Below are positions 9,039-17,894 of a stretch of DNA of 64,000 nt, in pieces. Made by a program: the position numbers and the translations under genes. Source of the stretch: an uncultured Pseudomonadota bacterium (lineage in GTDB: Bacteria; Pseudomonadota; Gammaproteobacteria; Methylococcales; Methylomonadaceae); NCBI GenBank assembly GCA_903870545.1, contig CAIQDI010000026.1, positions 49,554 through 113,553 of the forward strand. The letters run 5' to 3'. The notes beneath the pieces were generated by a model that had not been told where the DNA came from, searched no databases, and worked only from the letters and a program-made list of their open reading frames with translations. Numbering within the stretch: the stretch's first letter is position 1; each line of letters starts with the position of its first letter.

Positions 9039-9920
9039 TTATTTCTGTTGGAATTTTTGACGTAGATTCAACCACGCATCCGCCACGCCAATCGTCGCGA
9101 CTGGAATCAGCAGATGGGGAATCAAAAACACCGTCATATAAAAGCCAATAACAAAGTAGCGACCTTGTTTCAGCGGGGCAAGTAAACTGTGCATCACGGC
9201 TGTTCCCACGAAGGTATACAGCACAAAAGTGAGAATACTAAGATTCCACGCCAGTTCGGCAAGTTCGCCAGATGTAAATACTGCCATAGCGACTAATCCA
9301 ATACTGCCCGACGCTAAACGTGGCGACGTGGATAAAGCTAAATATTCCGCTCTAAATCCGTTTGGATTATACAATTGTGCTTGCCACCAACGAGCCAAGA
9401 ATAGCGCGAATATCCAGCTAAATACCGTACCCGCTGCAACAATTCCGGTCATGTAATGGGCAATGGCTTCTAAATTCGGCTGCATAGTTTCTAGCGAAGT
9501 GTTATCGGGAGCCATTTGTGCCAAAAGTTTTTGCCACATTTCGGCGGCATCGGGCTTGTACAAAGTAAAGCCAATAATGCCAACGCCGCCCAATAAAACC
9601 GCGCTTTCAATAGCGAGTGACAGTTGCCGACCCGCTCGCAGTAACACCGCAATAACCCAAATCGGCACCCATAATACTACGCCGTAAAGTAACACAAACT
9701 GTGCGCTACCCAGTAACGCGCCAAGCACGCCAATCGTCGCCAAGGCAATCGCAAAAACCGTTAATCCCTCGACAGCTCCGCGACGCAAAGTGACTAATGC
9801 CACCGCCGCCGAACTGACAATGCTGATGGGTGGCATAAACAAAGACAAAAACGCCAGTCCGAAAGCCGCCGTAATGGCTTGCCAACGTCCGCGCATAATG
9901 TAAGTGGCTAAGAATCCCAT
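9039..9920 (-). CDS. DUF2232 integral membrane protein in the S6-S18-L9 operon
   Basis: 293 residues, almost entirely hydrophobic with about eight predicted membrane segments. Proteins of this type (DUF2232, YybS-like) occupy the same place between rpsR and rplI in many gammaproteobacteria, and the position supports the call. Its function is not established; no catalytic motif is visible. It follows rpsR by 12 bases and rplI follows after 77 bases. Confidence 0.85.
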   Translation of the reverse strand: MGFLATYIMRGRWQAITAAFGLAFLSLFMPPISIVSSAAVALVTLRRGAVEGLTVFAIALATIGVLGALLGSAQFVLLYGVVLWVPIWVIAVLLRAGRQLSLAIESAVLLGGVGIIGFTLYKPDAAEMWQKLLAQMAPDNTSLETMQPNLEAIAHYMTGIVAAGTVFSWIFALFLARWWQAQLYNPNGFRAEYLALSTSPRLASGSIGLVAMAVFTSGELAELAWNLSILTFVLYTFVGTAVMHSLLAPLKQGRYFVIGFYMTVFLIPHLLIPVATIGVADAWLNLRQKFQQK

Positions 9921-9932
9921 CAGATTTTCAAT

Positions 9933-10163
9933 TTATTTGTGTGCGTCGCAATAAGGCAATAACGCGATGTAACGCGCACGTTTAATCGCGGTGCAGATTT
10001 GTCTTTGGTATTTCGCAGGCGTTCCTGTGATACGACTTGGAACGATTTTACCCGTTTCGGTAACGTAATCACCTAACAAACCCAAATCTTTGTAATCGAT
10101 TTTAATGCTGTTTTCTGTATTACTAAAACTGGAGAATTTTTTACGTCTAATGTTGCGTGCCAT
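9933..10163 (-). CDS. rpsR: 30S ribosomal protein S18
   Basis: 76 residues of the expected length, ending in the conserved [15 protein letters not shown] and containing IDYKD and [12 protein letters not shown]. It binds as a heterodimer with S6 to 16S rRNA. The N-terminus ([14 protein letters not shown]) keeps the basic patch but lacks the Cys often seen there. It lies 29 bases downstream of rpsF. Confidence 0.97.
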   Translation of the reverse strand: MARNIRRKKFSSFSNTENSIKIDYKDLGLLGDYVTETGKIVPSRITGTPAKYQRQICTAIKRARYIALLPYCDAHK

Positions 10164-10192
10164 GTTAATTCCGTAATGAAAGTGAAAAAGGA

Positions 10193-10681
10193 TTATTCTG
10201 CTGAATCATCAGCATCAAAGTCTTCATCCGCGTCATCTAATTCGATGTCGCTTGCAGGTGCTAAAGCCGCTGCTGCGCGTGCTGCTGCGTCTTCGCGAGC
10301 CGCATTTTCTTCACGGATAGCGGCTTCTTTAGCACGGATTTCAGCCGCTCTATTTTCTTCAGCTGTTGAAGTCGCAATGATAGACGGTTCAGTAATCGCT
10401 TCTTCTTGTAACAAAATCAAGTTACGCAAAATCGCATCATTAAAACGGAAACCACTTTCAAGTTCGGTTAATGCCGCTTGGTCACATTCAACGTTCATTA
10501 AAATATAATGCGCTTTGTGAATTTTTTTAATCGGGTACGCCATTTGGCGACGACCCCAATCTTCTAAACGGTGAATTTTTCCTGAGGTTGCTTCAATGAT
10601 TGTTTTGTAACGCTCAATCATCGCAGGCACTTGGCTACTTTGATCGGGGTGAACTAAAAAGACAATTTCGTAGTGTCGCAT
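10193..10681 (-). CDS. rpsF: 30S ribosomal protein S6
   Basis: 162 residues. The first ~100 form the S6 ferredoxin-like fold, beginning [14 protein letters not shown], with [15 protein letters not shown] in the middle. The remaining ~60 residues are an Ala/Glu/Asp-rich tail ending in an acidic run ([13 protein letters not shown]), about 30 residues longer than in E. coli. In E. coli, glutamates are added to the S6 tail by RimK; whether this tail is modified is unknown. First gene of the ribosomal unit, with a good promoter about 90 bases upstream. Confidence 0.96.
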   Translation of the reverse strand: MRHYEIVFLVHPDQSSQVPAMIERYKTIIEATSGKIHRLEDWGRRQMAYPIKKIHKAHYILMNVECDQAALTELESGFRFNDAILRNLILLQEEAITEPSIIATSTAEENRAAEIRAKEAAIREENAAREDAAARAAAALAPASDIELDDADEDFDADDSAE

Positions 10682-10766
10682 TTTGTTTCCTTTTGGTTAA
10701 GCCTTCCATCACTATTATAAAAAATGGTAAAGCAAGGAGGAGCGGGATGCTCGTAAAAGAGTGGCA

Positions 10767-10794
10767 ATTATATATATTTTTCAGTTAATTGCAA
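10767..10794 (-). promoter_or_regulatory. sigma70-type promoter for rpsF operon
   Basis: On the minus strand TTGCAA (10789-10794) and TATAAT (10767-10772) are separated by 16 bases, close to consensus. Transcription would start near 10760 and give a leader of about 80 bases before rpsF. A second perfect TATAAT at 10714-10719 lacks a good -35 hexamer. The leader is long enough for an S6:S18 autoregulatory element, but I could not recognise one. Confidence 0.6.
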
Positions 10795-10966
10795 AACCGA
10801 ACAAATGCGCGTGGACATTACAACCGCGAAATTCAAAATTTAAGTTAAACTTAGCCCATGCGACACAAAATAATTCACTCAATCATCGGAACGGTAAAAC
10901 ACGACAACCGCGATAACGCGAGTTACTTTTCAAACTGAAACTACACAATTTAAGGAAAATAGTTAA

Positions 10967-13201
10967 ATGGTCAGCTTTGCGGATACTTTTGAACAACAAC
11001 AACTGAAAGATTTTGCCGAAAAAGCGTATCTCGATTATTCGATGTATGTGATTTTAGACCGCGCGTTGCCGCATATTTCCGACGGTTTGAAACCCGTGCA
11101 ACGCCGCATTATTTATGCGATGTCGGAACTCGGTTTGAACTCGCAAGCGAAATATAAAAAGTCGGCGCGGACGGTCGGCGACGTGTTGGGCAAATATCAT
11201 CCGCACGGTGATTCGGCGTGTTACGAAGCGATGGTGTTAATGGCGCAACCGTTTTCGTATCGCTATCCGTTGGTCGATGGACAAGGAAATTGGGGGTCTC
11301 CCGACGACCCGAAATCATTTGCCGCGATGCGTTACACGGAATCGCGTTTAACGCCTTACGCCAACACGTTGCTCAATGAAATTGAACAAGGCACGGTCGA
11401 ATGGGGCGATAATTTCGATGCGTCGCTGAAAGAGCCTGAACGTTTACCCGCGCGTTTGCCAAACATTTTACTCAACGGCACGACGGGCATTGCCGTTGGT
11501 ATGGCGACGGATATTCCACCGCATAATTTGCGTGAAATTGTCAGCGCGTGCGTGCAATTACTCGACACGCCCGACACGAATTTAGACACCTTGTTAACGT
11601 TCGTTTCTGCGCCCGATTATCCGACCGAAGCCGAAATTATCAGCAGTCGCGAAGAGTTGCAGAAAATTTATCGCACGGGCGGTGGTTCGGTCAAAATGCG
11701 AGCGACTTACGAATTGGAAGACGGCGTAATTATTATTACCGCGTTGCCGCACCAAGTTTCCGGCTCAAAATTGATGGAACAAATTGCCGCGCAAATGTTG
11801 GCAAAAAAATTGCCAATGTTAGAAGATTTGCGCGACGAATCCGATCACGAAAATCCGTGTCGGTTGTTGATTATTCCGAAATCAAAACGGATTAACGCTG
11901 AAGAAATCATGTCGCATTTATTCGCCACGACGGATTTGGAAAAAAGTTATCGCGTCAATATGAACATGATTGGCTTGGACGGTCGTCCGCAAGTCAAAAA
12001 TCTGCACGAAATTTTGAGCGAATGGCTGGCGTTCAGAATCGAAACGGTGCGCCGTCGGCTGCAACATCGATTGAATAAAGTGCTTTCACGGCTGCATATT
12101 TTGGAAGGTTTGTTGATTGCGTATTTGAGTATCGACGAAGTCATTGCGATTATTCGCACCGAAGATGCGCCAAAATTCGTGTTAATTGAACGTTTTGCAT
12201 TGAGCGAAATTCAAGCGGAAGCGATTTTAGAGTTGAAATTGCGCCAGTTGATTAAACTCGAAGAAATCAAAATTCGCGGCGAACAAGATTCACTTTCAAA
12301 AGAACGCGACGGATTGGAAAAAACGTTGGGTTCTGAAACGTTGCTGAAAAAACTCATTAAAAAAGAATTACAACAAGATGCCAATGTTTATGGTGACGAA
12401 CGCCGTTCGCCGATTGTTTCGCGCCAAGCCGCGCAAGCGTTGAATGAATCGGCGTTAATTTCAAATGAACCGTTGACCGTGATTTTGTCGCAAAAAGGCT
12501 GGATTCGCGCGGCGAAAGGTCACGATGTTGAAGTTGAAAATTTGAATTATCGCGCGGGGGATGGTTTTCAAACGGCGGTGAAAACTCGTTCGACGCAAAA
12601 CGTTTATTTATTTGATTCGACCGGGCGCGTTTACAGTTCGACCACGCATGATTTGCCGTCCGCGCGAACGCAAGGTGAACCGTTGACGGGGCGTTTTAAT
12701 CCGCCTGAAGGCGCGATATTTACGCATTTAATCGCGGGGAATTCGGACGATTTTGTCATTTTGGTGAATCATTGGGGTTATGGTTTTAAAACGCAGCTGA
12801 AAGAATTAGCGAGTAAAAATAAAGCGGGGAAAACGTTGATGACGCTGGCGAATAATGAAAAACTGTTGCCGCCATTATTGACTGCTGATGAATCGAATTT
12901 GTTGGCGGTTGTTACCGAACAAGGGCGGTTGTTAATTTTTCCGCTGAATGACATTCCAACGTTACCGAAAGGAAAAGGCAATAAATTGATTCTAATTCCA
13001 GCCAATGATTTACAAACGGGAACCGATTTTGTGAAAACGTTTACCGTGTTAAAACCAGATTGCGCGTTGAAAATCGTAGCGGGTAAACGCTTTTTAACGT
13101 TGAAAGTGAGCGATTTGGTGCCTTATATTGGCACTCGTGCCAAACGCGGTTTGGCGTTACCGCGTGGTTTTCAACGAGTGGATGCGTTGGAATGTGAGTG
13201 A
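10967..13201 (+). CDS. parC: DNA topoisomerase IV subunit A
   Basis: 744 residues, near the E. coli ParC length (752). The DNA-cleavage core has the catalytic Tyr in MRYTESRL near residue 121. The quinolone-determining stretch reads [11 protein letters not shown], i.e. the sensitive Ser and Glu are both present. The C-terminal domain (from ~500) carries degenerate beta-pinwheel blades and lacks the GyrA box of gyrase, which argues for ParC over GyrA. An AAGGA ribosome-binding site lies 11 bases before the ATG. It diverges from rpsF; parE is not in the window. It decatenates replicated chromosomes with ParE. Confidence 0.95.
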   Translation: MVSFADTFEQQQLKDFAEKAYLDYSMYVILDRALPHISDGLKPVQRRIIYAMSELGLNSQAKYKKSARTVGDVLGKYHPHGDSACYEAMVLMAQPFSYRYPLVDGQGNWGSPDDPKSFAAMRYTESRLTPYANTLLNEIEQGTVEWGDNFDASLKEPERLPARLPNILLNGTTGIAVGMATDIPPHNLREIVSACVQLLDTPDTNLDTLLTFVSAPDYPTEAEIISSREELQKIYRTGGGSVKMRATYELEDGVIIITALPHQVSGSKLMEQIAAQMLAKKLPMLEDLRDESDHENPCRLLIIPKSKRINAEEIMSHLFATTDLEKSYRVNMNMIGLDGRPQVKNLHEILSEWLAFRIETVRRRLQHRLNKVLSRLHILEGLLIAYLSIDEVIAIIRTEDAPKFVLIERFALSEIQAEAILELKLRQLIKLEEIKIRGEQDSLSKERDGLEKTLGSETLLKKLIKKELQQDANVYGDERRSPIVSRQAAQALNESALISNEPLTVILSQKGWIRAAKGHDVEVENLNYRAGDGFQTAVKTRSTQNVYLFDSTGRVYSSTTHDLPSARTQGEPLTGRFNPPEGAIFTHLIAGNSDDFVILVNHWGYGFKTQLKELASKNKAGKTLMTLANNEKLLPPLLTADESNLLAVVTEQGRLLIFPLNDIPTLPKGKGNKLILIPANDLQTGTDFVKTFTVLKPDCALKIVAGKRFLTLKVSDLVPYIGTRAKRGLALPRGFQRVDALECE

Positions 13202-13412
13202 TTTTTAAACCGGCTTTATCGCCAAAATATGAAGGCAAAACATGTTAAAAACGATTTGACCGAAACATTTTTAGGAGAGAGTCATCAGCCACTATCGGTG
13301 TGGATTTTACAGTTTAAGTTCGATATAAATTTGAAAAAAACTTTAAGTGATTTCCCACAATTATCGGTGTATCCTTGCCGCAATTTTTTTAATTTTTACA
13401 GGAATTTAGTCA

Positions 13413-14588
13413 ATGAAAATCAAAGTCAGTCAGTCAGTCAGTAAAAAGCGTAGTTTGTTTGCATTAACCCTTGCAAGCCTTATTTTTCCAACAGCCAGTT
13501 TTGCTGTTGACGGTTTCAACTCATGCAACGCATTACTCACCGCTGGCATTTACAACGTTTCGCAATCAAGCAGCTCCACTGATTCAGAAACCATAAAAAA
13601 AGCAAATTTTTGTGCTTATGATTACAGCAAAGTCGCAAGTGGCTCTTCACAGGCACAGGGAATTGAAGCCTCTTATGGTCCTATAAGCGGCGGCTACAAT
13701 ACATCTGGTAGCAGTTCGTCAATCAATGAAAAACAATCAAGCGTTTGTGGCGGAACATTTGGTTATGACAAATGGATTTCTAAAGCCTCGCAATTTGCAC
13801 AAAACGTAAATCAAGGTTCTTTAGATGCTTGGAATAGATGCCAAGCCTTAAATCAACAAGGCGTGAATTTCGATTTGCAAGTTGACCAAAGTATGCAAGG
13901 CGCAACGGTTACACTTTCAACAACCTCATCAGGTTCAACCATCAATTTTAATGGCTTAGACCAAATCGGTTTAGGTCGCTCAATTTGTACTACAACACGC
14001 AATTCAAAAACGGGTTCATCAACGGGCAAAGTCTTAACGGTTGATAAAACAACGTCGCTTTCTTTTAATGCAGGTAGCAAATTAACCATTACTTGCGAAC
14101 GTCAAATGTCAGGCGATGGCAAAGGCGGTTTATTTGCCGACGCGCAAACGTTGGTTTTCAACACCAGCGCAGGTTCTTATCAAGTGCCAATGGTCACAAT
14201 TGGTTTGTCGCCTCGTGTGTCGGTTGAACAAGCGGTTGCTAATCTTCAAGCAGATACAAATACAAAAATTGCTCAAGTGAAAACTGATAATCAAGCAGCA
14301 ATTGCTAATGCTTCACCAGCTAATTCAATCAATTCATTAAATAGTTCCGTTAGTTCCTTGCAATCAACTGTCAATCAATTAGCTTCAGCACCTTCATCGA
14401 AAATGTGGTGGAAGGTTGGTAATAATGGAACCGTTAGTTGTGATATATATTGTAATGGCAGCCAATGGGGGACGGCTAGCGGATGTGTTATCTCTCGGAG
14501 TTCCATAAATGGATCTTATTTTGCTTGTTCTGCTACTCCTGGAGGAAGCGGAGAAAGACTTACCGACTGTCTTTGCATGATTCAATGA
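13413..14588 (+). CDS. exported protein of unknown function with Cys-rich C-terminus
   Basis: 391 residues. A Sec signal peptide is clear (KKRSLFALTLASLIFPTASFA, cleavage near residue 31), preceded by a short polar stretch written by AGTC tetranucleotide repeats. The mature part is Ser/Thr/Gln-rich and low in aromatic residues. It contains paired Cys near the N-terminus (SCNA, FCAY, VCGG) and a beta-rich central region. The last ~60 residues form a compact Cys-rich domain (VSCDIYC, GCVIS, FACSA, DCLCMIQ) likely held by disulfides, so the protein is probably periplasmic or secreted. I do not recognise a named family. The next gene follows after 22 bases on the same strand. Confidence 0.75.
   Translation: MKIKVSQSVSKKRSLFALTLASLIFPTASFAVDGFNSCNALLTAGIYNVSQSSSSTDSETIKKANFCAYDYSKVASGSSQAQGIEASYGPISGGYNTSGSSSSINEKQSSVCGGTFGYDKWISKASQFAQNVNQGSLDAWNRCQALNQQGVNFDLQVDQSMQGATVTLSTTSSGSTINFNGLDQIGLGRSICTTTRNSKTGSSTGKVLTVDKTTSLSFNAGSKLTITCERQMSGDGKGGLFADAQTLVFNTSAGSYQVPMVTIGLSPRVSVEQAVANLQADTNTKIAQVKTDNQAAIANASPANSINSLNSSVSSLQSTVNQLASAPSSKMWWKVGNNGTVSCDIYCNGSQWGTASGCVISRSSINGSYFACSATPGGSGERLTDCLCMIQ
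13424..13442 (+). repeat. AGTC tetranucleotide tract (4.75 copies) at the start of a secreted-protein gene
   Basis: The tract begins 12 bases into the coding region, directly after codons for MKIK, and is translated VSQSVS. Gain or loss of one unit shifts the frame before the signal peptide. The same repeat type drives phase variation in other gammaproteobacteria, though usually with more copies. Confidence 0.8.
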
Positions 14589-14610
14589 TAGGCAACTCGA
14601 GAATTTCATC

Positions 14611-17415
14611 ATGACAAACATTATCAGTTCAACAAAAACAAACACGACAGGCAACGGCGAAAGCCAGAATCCCGCATTTGATAAAACAGGGCAATTCGTT
14701 GTTTTTTCAAGCGATTCAACAAATTTATCAAGTGATGCGTCAGGGTTGAGTGCGATTTATCTTAAAAATACGCAAACAGGCGATTTGAGTGTACTCAGCA
14801 ATGACAAATATGGCATTGCGGCAAACACGGCCAGTTTAAGTCCGAGTGTTAGCGGAGACGGGCGTTATGTGACGTTTGAATCAACGATGGTTGTTTCGAC
14901 AGACTTAAATGGCGCGATATTATTTCCGTCATTCAGTGATTTTGATAGCACGAGCCAAAGCAACAAAGGCGGCGTTGATAATCTGTTTTTGAAAGATACG
15001 CAAACAGGCGGATTGACGTTAGTCACAGGGATATTCGGTGATGATAATTCAACGAATAGCCAAATCACACAAGACGGGCATTATGTAGTTTTTGAAAGTG
15101 CAGCTTCAAATTTTGTCAGCAACGACACAAACGGGGCGTATGATATTTTCGTGGAAGATTTGCAAAGCAAAACGCTGAAATTAGTGAGTTCTGATGCCTC
15201 GGGAACAGAAGGTAATCGAGCAAGCTTGCAACCGAGTTTAAGTGCGGACGGTTCAAAGGTTGTATTTGCGAGCGATGCCGATAATTTTTTAGGTTTTAAC
15301 AATGTTACGATGAACCTAAATGCCACGCCTTGGTTGCCAACGGCAAGCGTGCCAGCTAAAAATATCAATGTTTCTGTGCCTGTTGATAACAATGCGAATC
15401 GTGATGTATTTGTTAAAAATATCAACACGAACGCAATTCAGTTGGTGAGTGCAAATTACAAAGGTGGCGCGGCAAACGGTGTAAGTTATGAGCCAAGTAT
15501 CAGCGCAGACGGAACAAAAGTGGTGTTTCGTAGTTTTGCGACCAATTTAATTGCAAATCTGATTAACGCAACTCGTGACGGTAGTTCGTATATTTATGAA
15601 AAAGATTTACAAACCAACACGCTGACACAAGTTGACCTTTTAAGTAATGGTACATTGGCGAATGGTTCAAGTTTAAATCCTGTTATCAGTCCTGATGGTA
15701 AATATGTTGCGTTTATAAGCGATGCAACGAATTTGGTTTCAAATGACAATAACGGTGTGGCGGATGTTTTTGTTAAAAACCTTTCAACGGGTGAATTAAA
15801 ACAGATTTCTGATAGTTCAACTGGAACGGGCGATGTCACAAGTATTGCCTTTAGTGGCGACAGTTCAACGTTGGCGTTTAGTCGTTTGAGTGGTTTAGAT
15901 GATAATGCGACGACGAATGTTTATACGGCAAAAATTCAAACTGCAATCATTGTAGATAATCTGCCAACAGGTTCGGTAGTAATCACTGGAACGACTACAA
16001 AAGGTCAAACCTTAACGGCTTCGACAAATACAATTGCCGATTTGGATGGTTTGGGCGCATTCAGCTATCAATGGGTTAGAGGCAGCTCTTTGATTCAAGG
16101 CGAAACAAAAAGCAGCCATACTTTAACGGCAGATGATGTTGGTAATTCTGTTAGTGTTGTTGTGAATTACACCGATGGTAAAAATAATGCGGAAACCGTC
16201 AAAAGTTTATCGACTGAAATTGTGACACATGTGGCGACATCGTCTACCAGTCATGCCAAGATTTACTTCAAAGAAAATGATTCGATTGTGGTCGCTAATA
16301 GCGGAGTCAATGTTTATGGCAGCAAAGGAAACAATGAAACTGTCACAGTGGTGGCGGGTTCACAAGGCGTGATACTTGATGGAAATGTTGATGAAGTAAC
16401 TTTTGTCAGTGCAACAGGAGCGAATGCGAATAATTCCATCTCGGTAACGGGCGCGGCTTCTAACAACTATACATTTAAACAAGCTGGGAACGCTTTACAA
16501 ATTTATGACAGTAGCGGTCAAGCATTATTAGTGAGCGTACCAGTACAAGATGATAGCAACAACACATTGCTCAATTTTAGTGACGGTGTTTTTTCGGCAA
16601 AATTAGTACCGACTTCAACAGGACTAACGATTCGAGTGAATGACGTTCAGATAAGTTCTAGCTCTCCTATGCTAGTGACTTCAAATGCAACAAGTACCAA
16701 TCAATTGACTAACGTTCAAGCGAATAGTTCGAGTAATGTGTATTTGACCGCAGATGATCCTATCACTGTGAGCAACGATGGGCTTAGTGTTTTTGGAAGT
16801 AAAGGTAATGAAACCGTAACGCTGACGCAAAGTGCTAAAAATATAGTTCTTGACCAAAATATAGAGCATTTGGTGTTTCAACAAAATGAAAGTGATTACA
16901 AATTCGCACAGTCAGGTAATTCTGTTGCAATTTACGACAGCAGTGCAACGTCTGTGATAGCAACTATTCCAGTTCAAGATAACGGAACATTATTCACTTT
17001 CAACGATAACGCGGCTATTGTCACACTGTCACCGACAGCCACTGGACTCAATATGTTGTTGGGTGATTTTATGCTTAAATCAACACCTACTTCACCATCT
17101 TCTGGAACGCGAATTGATATACGCAATTCTGGTGTAGACGATGCTGGAAATGGAAACAAGCAATTCTTTGTTTATGCGGGCAATTACAGTCATGAAATCA
17201 AAAATTTTCAATCGGGCGATATTATCAATTTTCCAAGTGGTCAAATACCATCATTGATAAATTCAAACTTGATGGACGGCAAAATTAGTTTGCAATATGC
17301 GTCTAATGGTCAAACCGCTATTATTGATTTAACAGGATTGGCTAATGATGCGTCACTAGGTTCTATTAGTGGGTTTAATAACGCATTTGGTTCTGCATCT
17401 ATTGGAAGTTTTTAA
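14611..17415 (+). CDS. large secreted propeller/Ig-like protein with duplicated RTX-associated module
   Basis: 934 residues with no N-terminal signal peptide, so non-classical (probably type I) secretion is likely. Residues ~15-440 are WD40-like PD40/TolB propeller repeats, recognisable by recurring SxDGxxVxFxSxAxN motifs. Residues ~448-535 form an Ig-like domain (GQTLTA, FSYQWVRG, TLTADDVG). Two copies of a ~110-residue beta module follow (~547-690 and ~708-830; VYGSKGN/VFGSKGN, then YxFxQxGNxxxIYDSS, then VPVQD). This module also opens the protease on the opposite strand. The last ~95 residues contain FQSGDIINF and resemble type I secretion ends. Substrate and role are unknown. It ends just before a terminator. 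Confidence 0.8.
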   Translation: MTNIISSTKTNTTGNGESQNPAFDKTGQFVVFSSDSTNLSSDASGLSAIYLKNTQTGDLSVLSNDKYGIAANTASLSPSVSGDGRYVTFESTMVVSTDLNGAILFPSFSDFDSTSQSNKGGVDNLFLKDTQTGGLTLVTGIFGDDNSTNSQITQDGHYVVFESAASNFVSNDTNGAYDIFVEDLQSKTLKLVSSDASGTEGNRASLQPSLSADGSKVVFASDADNFLGFNNVTMNLNATPWLPTASVPAKNINVSVPVDNNANRDVFVKNINTNAIQLVSANYKGGAANGVSYEPSISADGTKVVFRSFATNLIANLINATRDGSSYIYEKDLQTNTLTQVDLLSNGTLANGSSLNPVISPDGKYVAFISDATNLVSNDNNGVADVFVKNLSTGELKQISDSSTGTGDVTSIAFSGDSSTLAFSRLSGLDDNATTNVYTAKIQTAIIVDNLPTGSVVITGTTTKGQTLTASTNTIADLDGLGAFSYQWVRGSSLIQGETKSSHTLTADDVGNSVSVVVNYTDGKNNAETVKSLSTEIVTHVATSSTSHAKIYFKENDSIVVANSGVNVYGSKGNNETVTVVAGSQGVILDGNVDEVTFVSATGANANNSISVTGAASNNYTFKQAGNALQIYDSSGQALLVSVPVQDDSNNTLLNFSDGVFSAKLVPTSTGLTIRVNDVQISSSSPMLVTSNATSTNQLTNVQANSSSNVYLTADDPITVSNDGLSVFGSKGNETVTLTQSAKNIVLDQNIEHLVFQQNESDYKFAQSGNSVAIYDSSATSVIATIPVQDNGTLFTFNDNAAIVTLSPTATGLNMLLGDFMLKSTPTSPSSGTRIDIRNSGVDDAGNGNKQFFVYAGNYSHEIKNFQSGDIINFPSGQIPSLINSNLMDGKISLQYASNGQTAIIDLTGLANDASLGSISGFNNAFGSASIGSF

Positions 17416-17446
17416 AGGCGTAATCAAAAGCGTTGTGTACAAAACA

Positions 17447-17475
17447 AAAGGCTGATGAAGACCAGCCTTTTTTTT
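17447..17475 (+). terminator. intrinsic terminator after the 934-aa protein gene
   Basis: AAAGGCTG (17447-17454) pairs with CAGCCTTT (17463-17470) around an 8-base loop and is followed by a run of T. The left side is A-rich, so it can also stop the convergent pterin dehydratase transcript. Confidence 0.85.
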
Positions 17476-17486
17476 GTGCGAAAATT

Positions 17487-17870
17487 TCAGTCCTTTTTAA
17501 TGTATTTAAAACGTGGGTCTTCAGGTGTACCTTCAAAAACGCCCTGCGAATCCGCCGCCGCATCCCACATTACCACATCTTCAATTTTTTTCGCTAAGGC
17601 AAAATCTTTTTCGGTGATGCCTTTTGCCGCGTGCGTGACTAATTTCACGATGACAAACGCATAAGACACGGTTAAATCGGGATGATGCCACGCTTTTTCG
17701 GCGAGATGTCCGACGGTATTGACCACCATTAACGTCGATTTCCAACCGCTGGTTTTAATTTTGCGGCGAATCCAACCGTTTTCATAAACCCAATGTGGCA
17801 ATTCATTTTGCAAACGGACTTCAACTTCTTCTGCGCTCAACGCAGGATGACTGCTTATTTCTTCTGACAT
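17487..17870 (-). CDS. pterin-4a-carbinolamine dehydratase family protein
   Basis: 127 residues. The family core is present: AEKAWHHPDLTVSYAFV (the catalytic HHP) followed by KLVTHAAKGITEKDFALAKKIE. The enzyme family dehydrates 4a-hydroxytetrahydropterin after aromatic hydroxylation and can double as a transcription cofactor. Its N- and C-terminal parts are longer than in the ~100-residue classical PhhB. No phenylalanine hydroxylase is nearby. It lies between two exported-protein genes and upstream of a shared terminator. Confidence 0.85.
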   Translation of the reverse strand: MSEEISSHPALSAEEVEVRLQNELPHWVYENGWIRRKIKTSGWKSTLMVVNTVGHLAEKAWHHPDLTVSYAFVIVKLVTHAAKGITEKDFALAKKIEDVVMWDAAADSQGVFEGTPEDPRFKYIKKD

Positions 17871-17894
17871 TATCTTTTCCTAAAAGTGAAAACA

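Noticed and set aside
10714..10719. Second rpsF promoter with a perfect TATAAT
   Set aside because: No acceptable -35 hexamer at 16-18 bases; the upstream pair at 10767-10794 is better.
13229..13444. 71-aa open frame before the Cys-rich exported protein
   Set aside because: No ribosome-binding site or recognisable domain, and it ends within the AGTC tract overlapping the real gene. It matters only as the frame that would be joined if the tract lost a unit.
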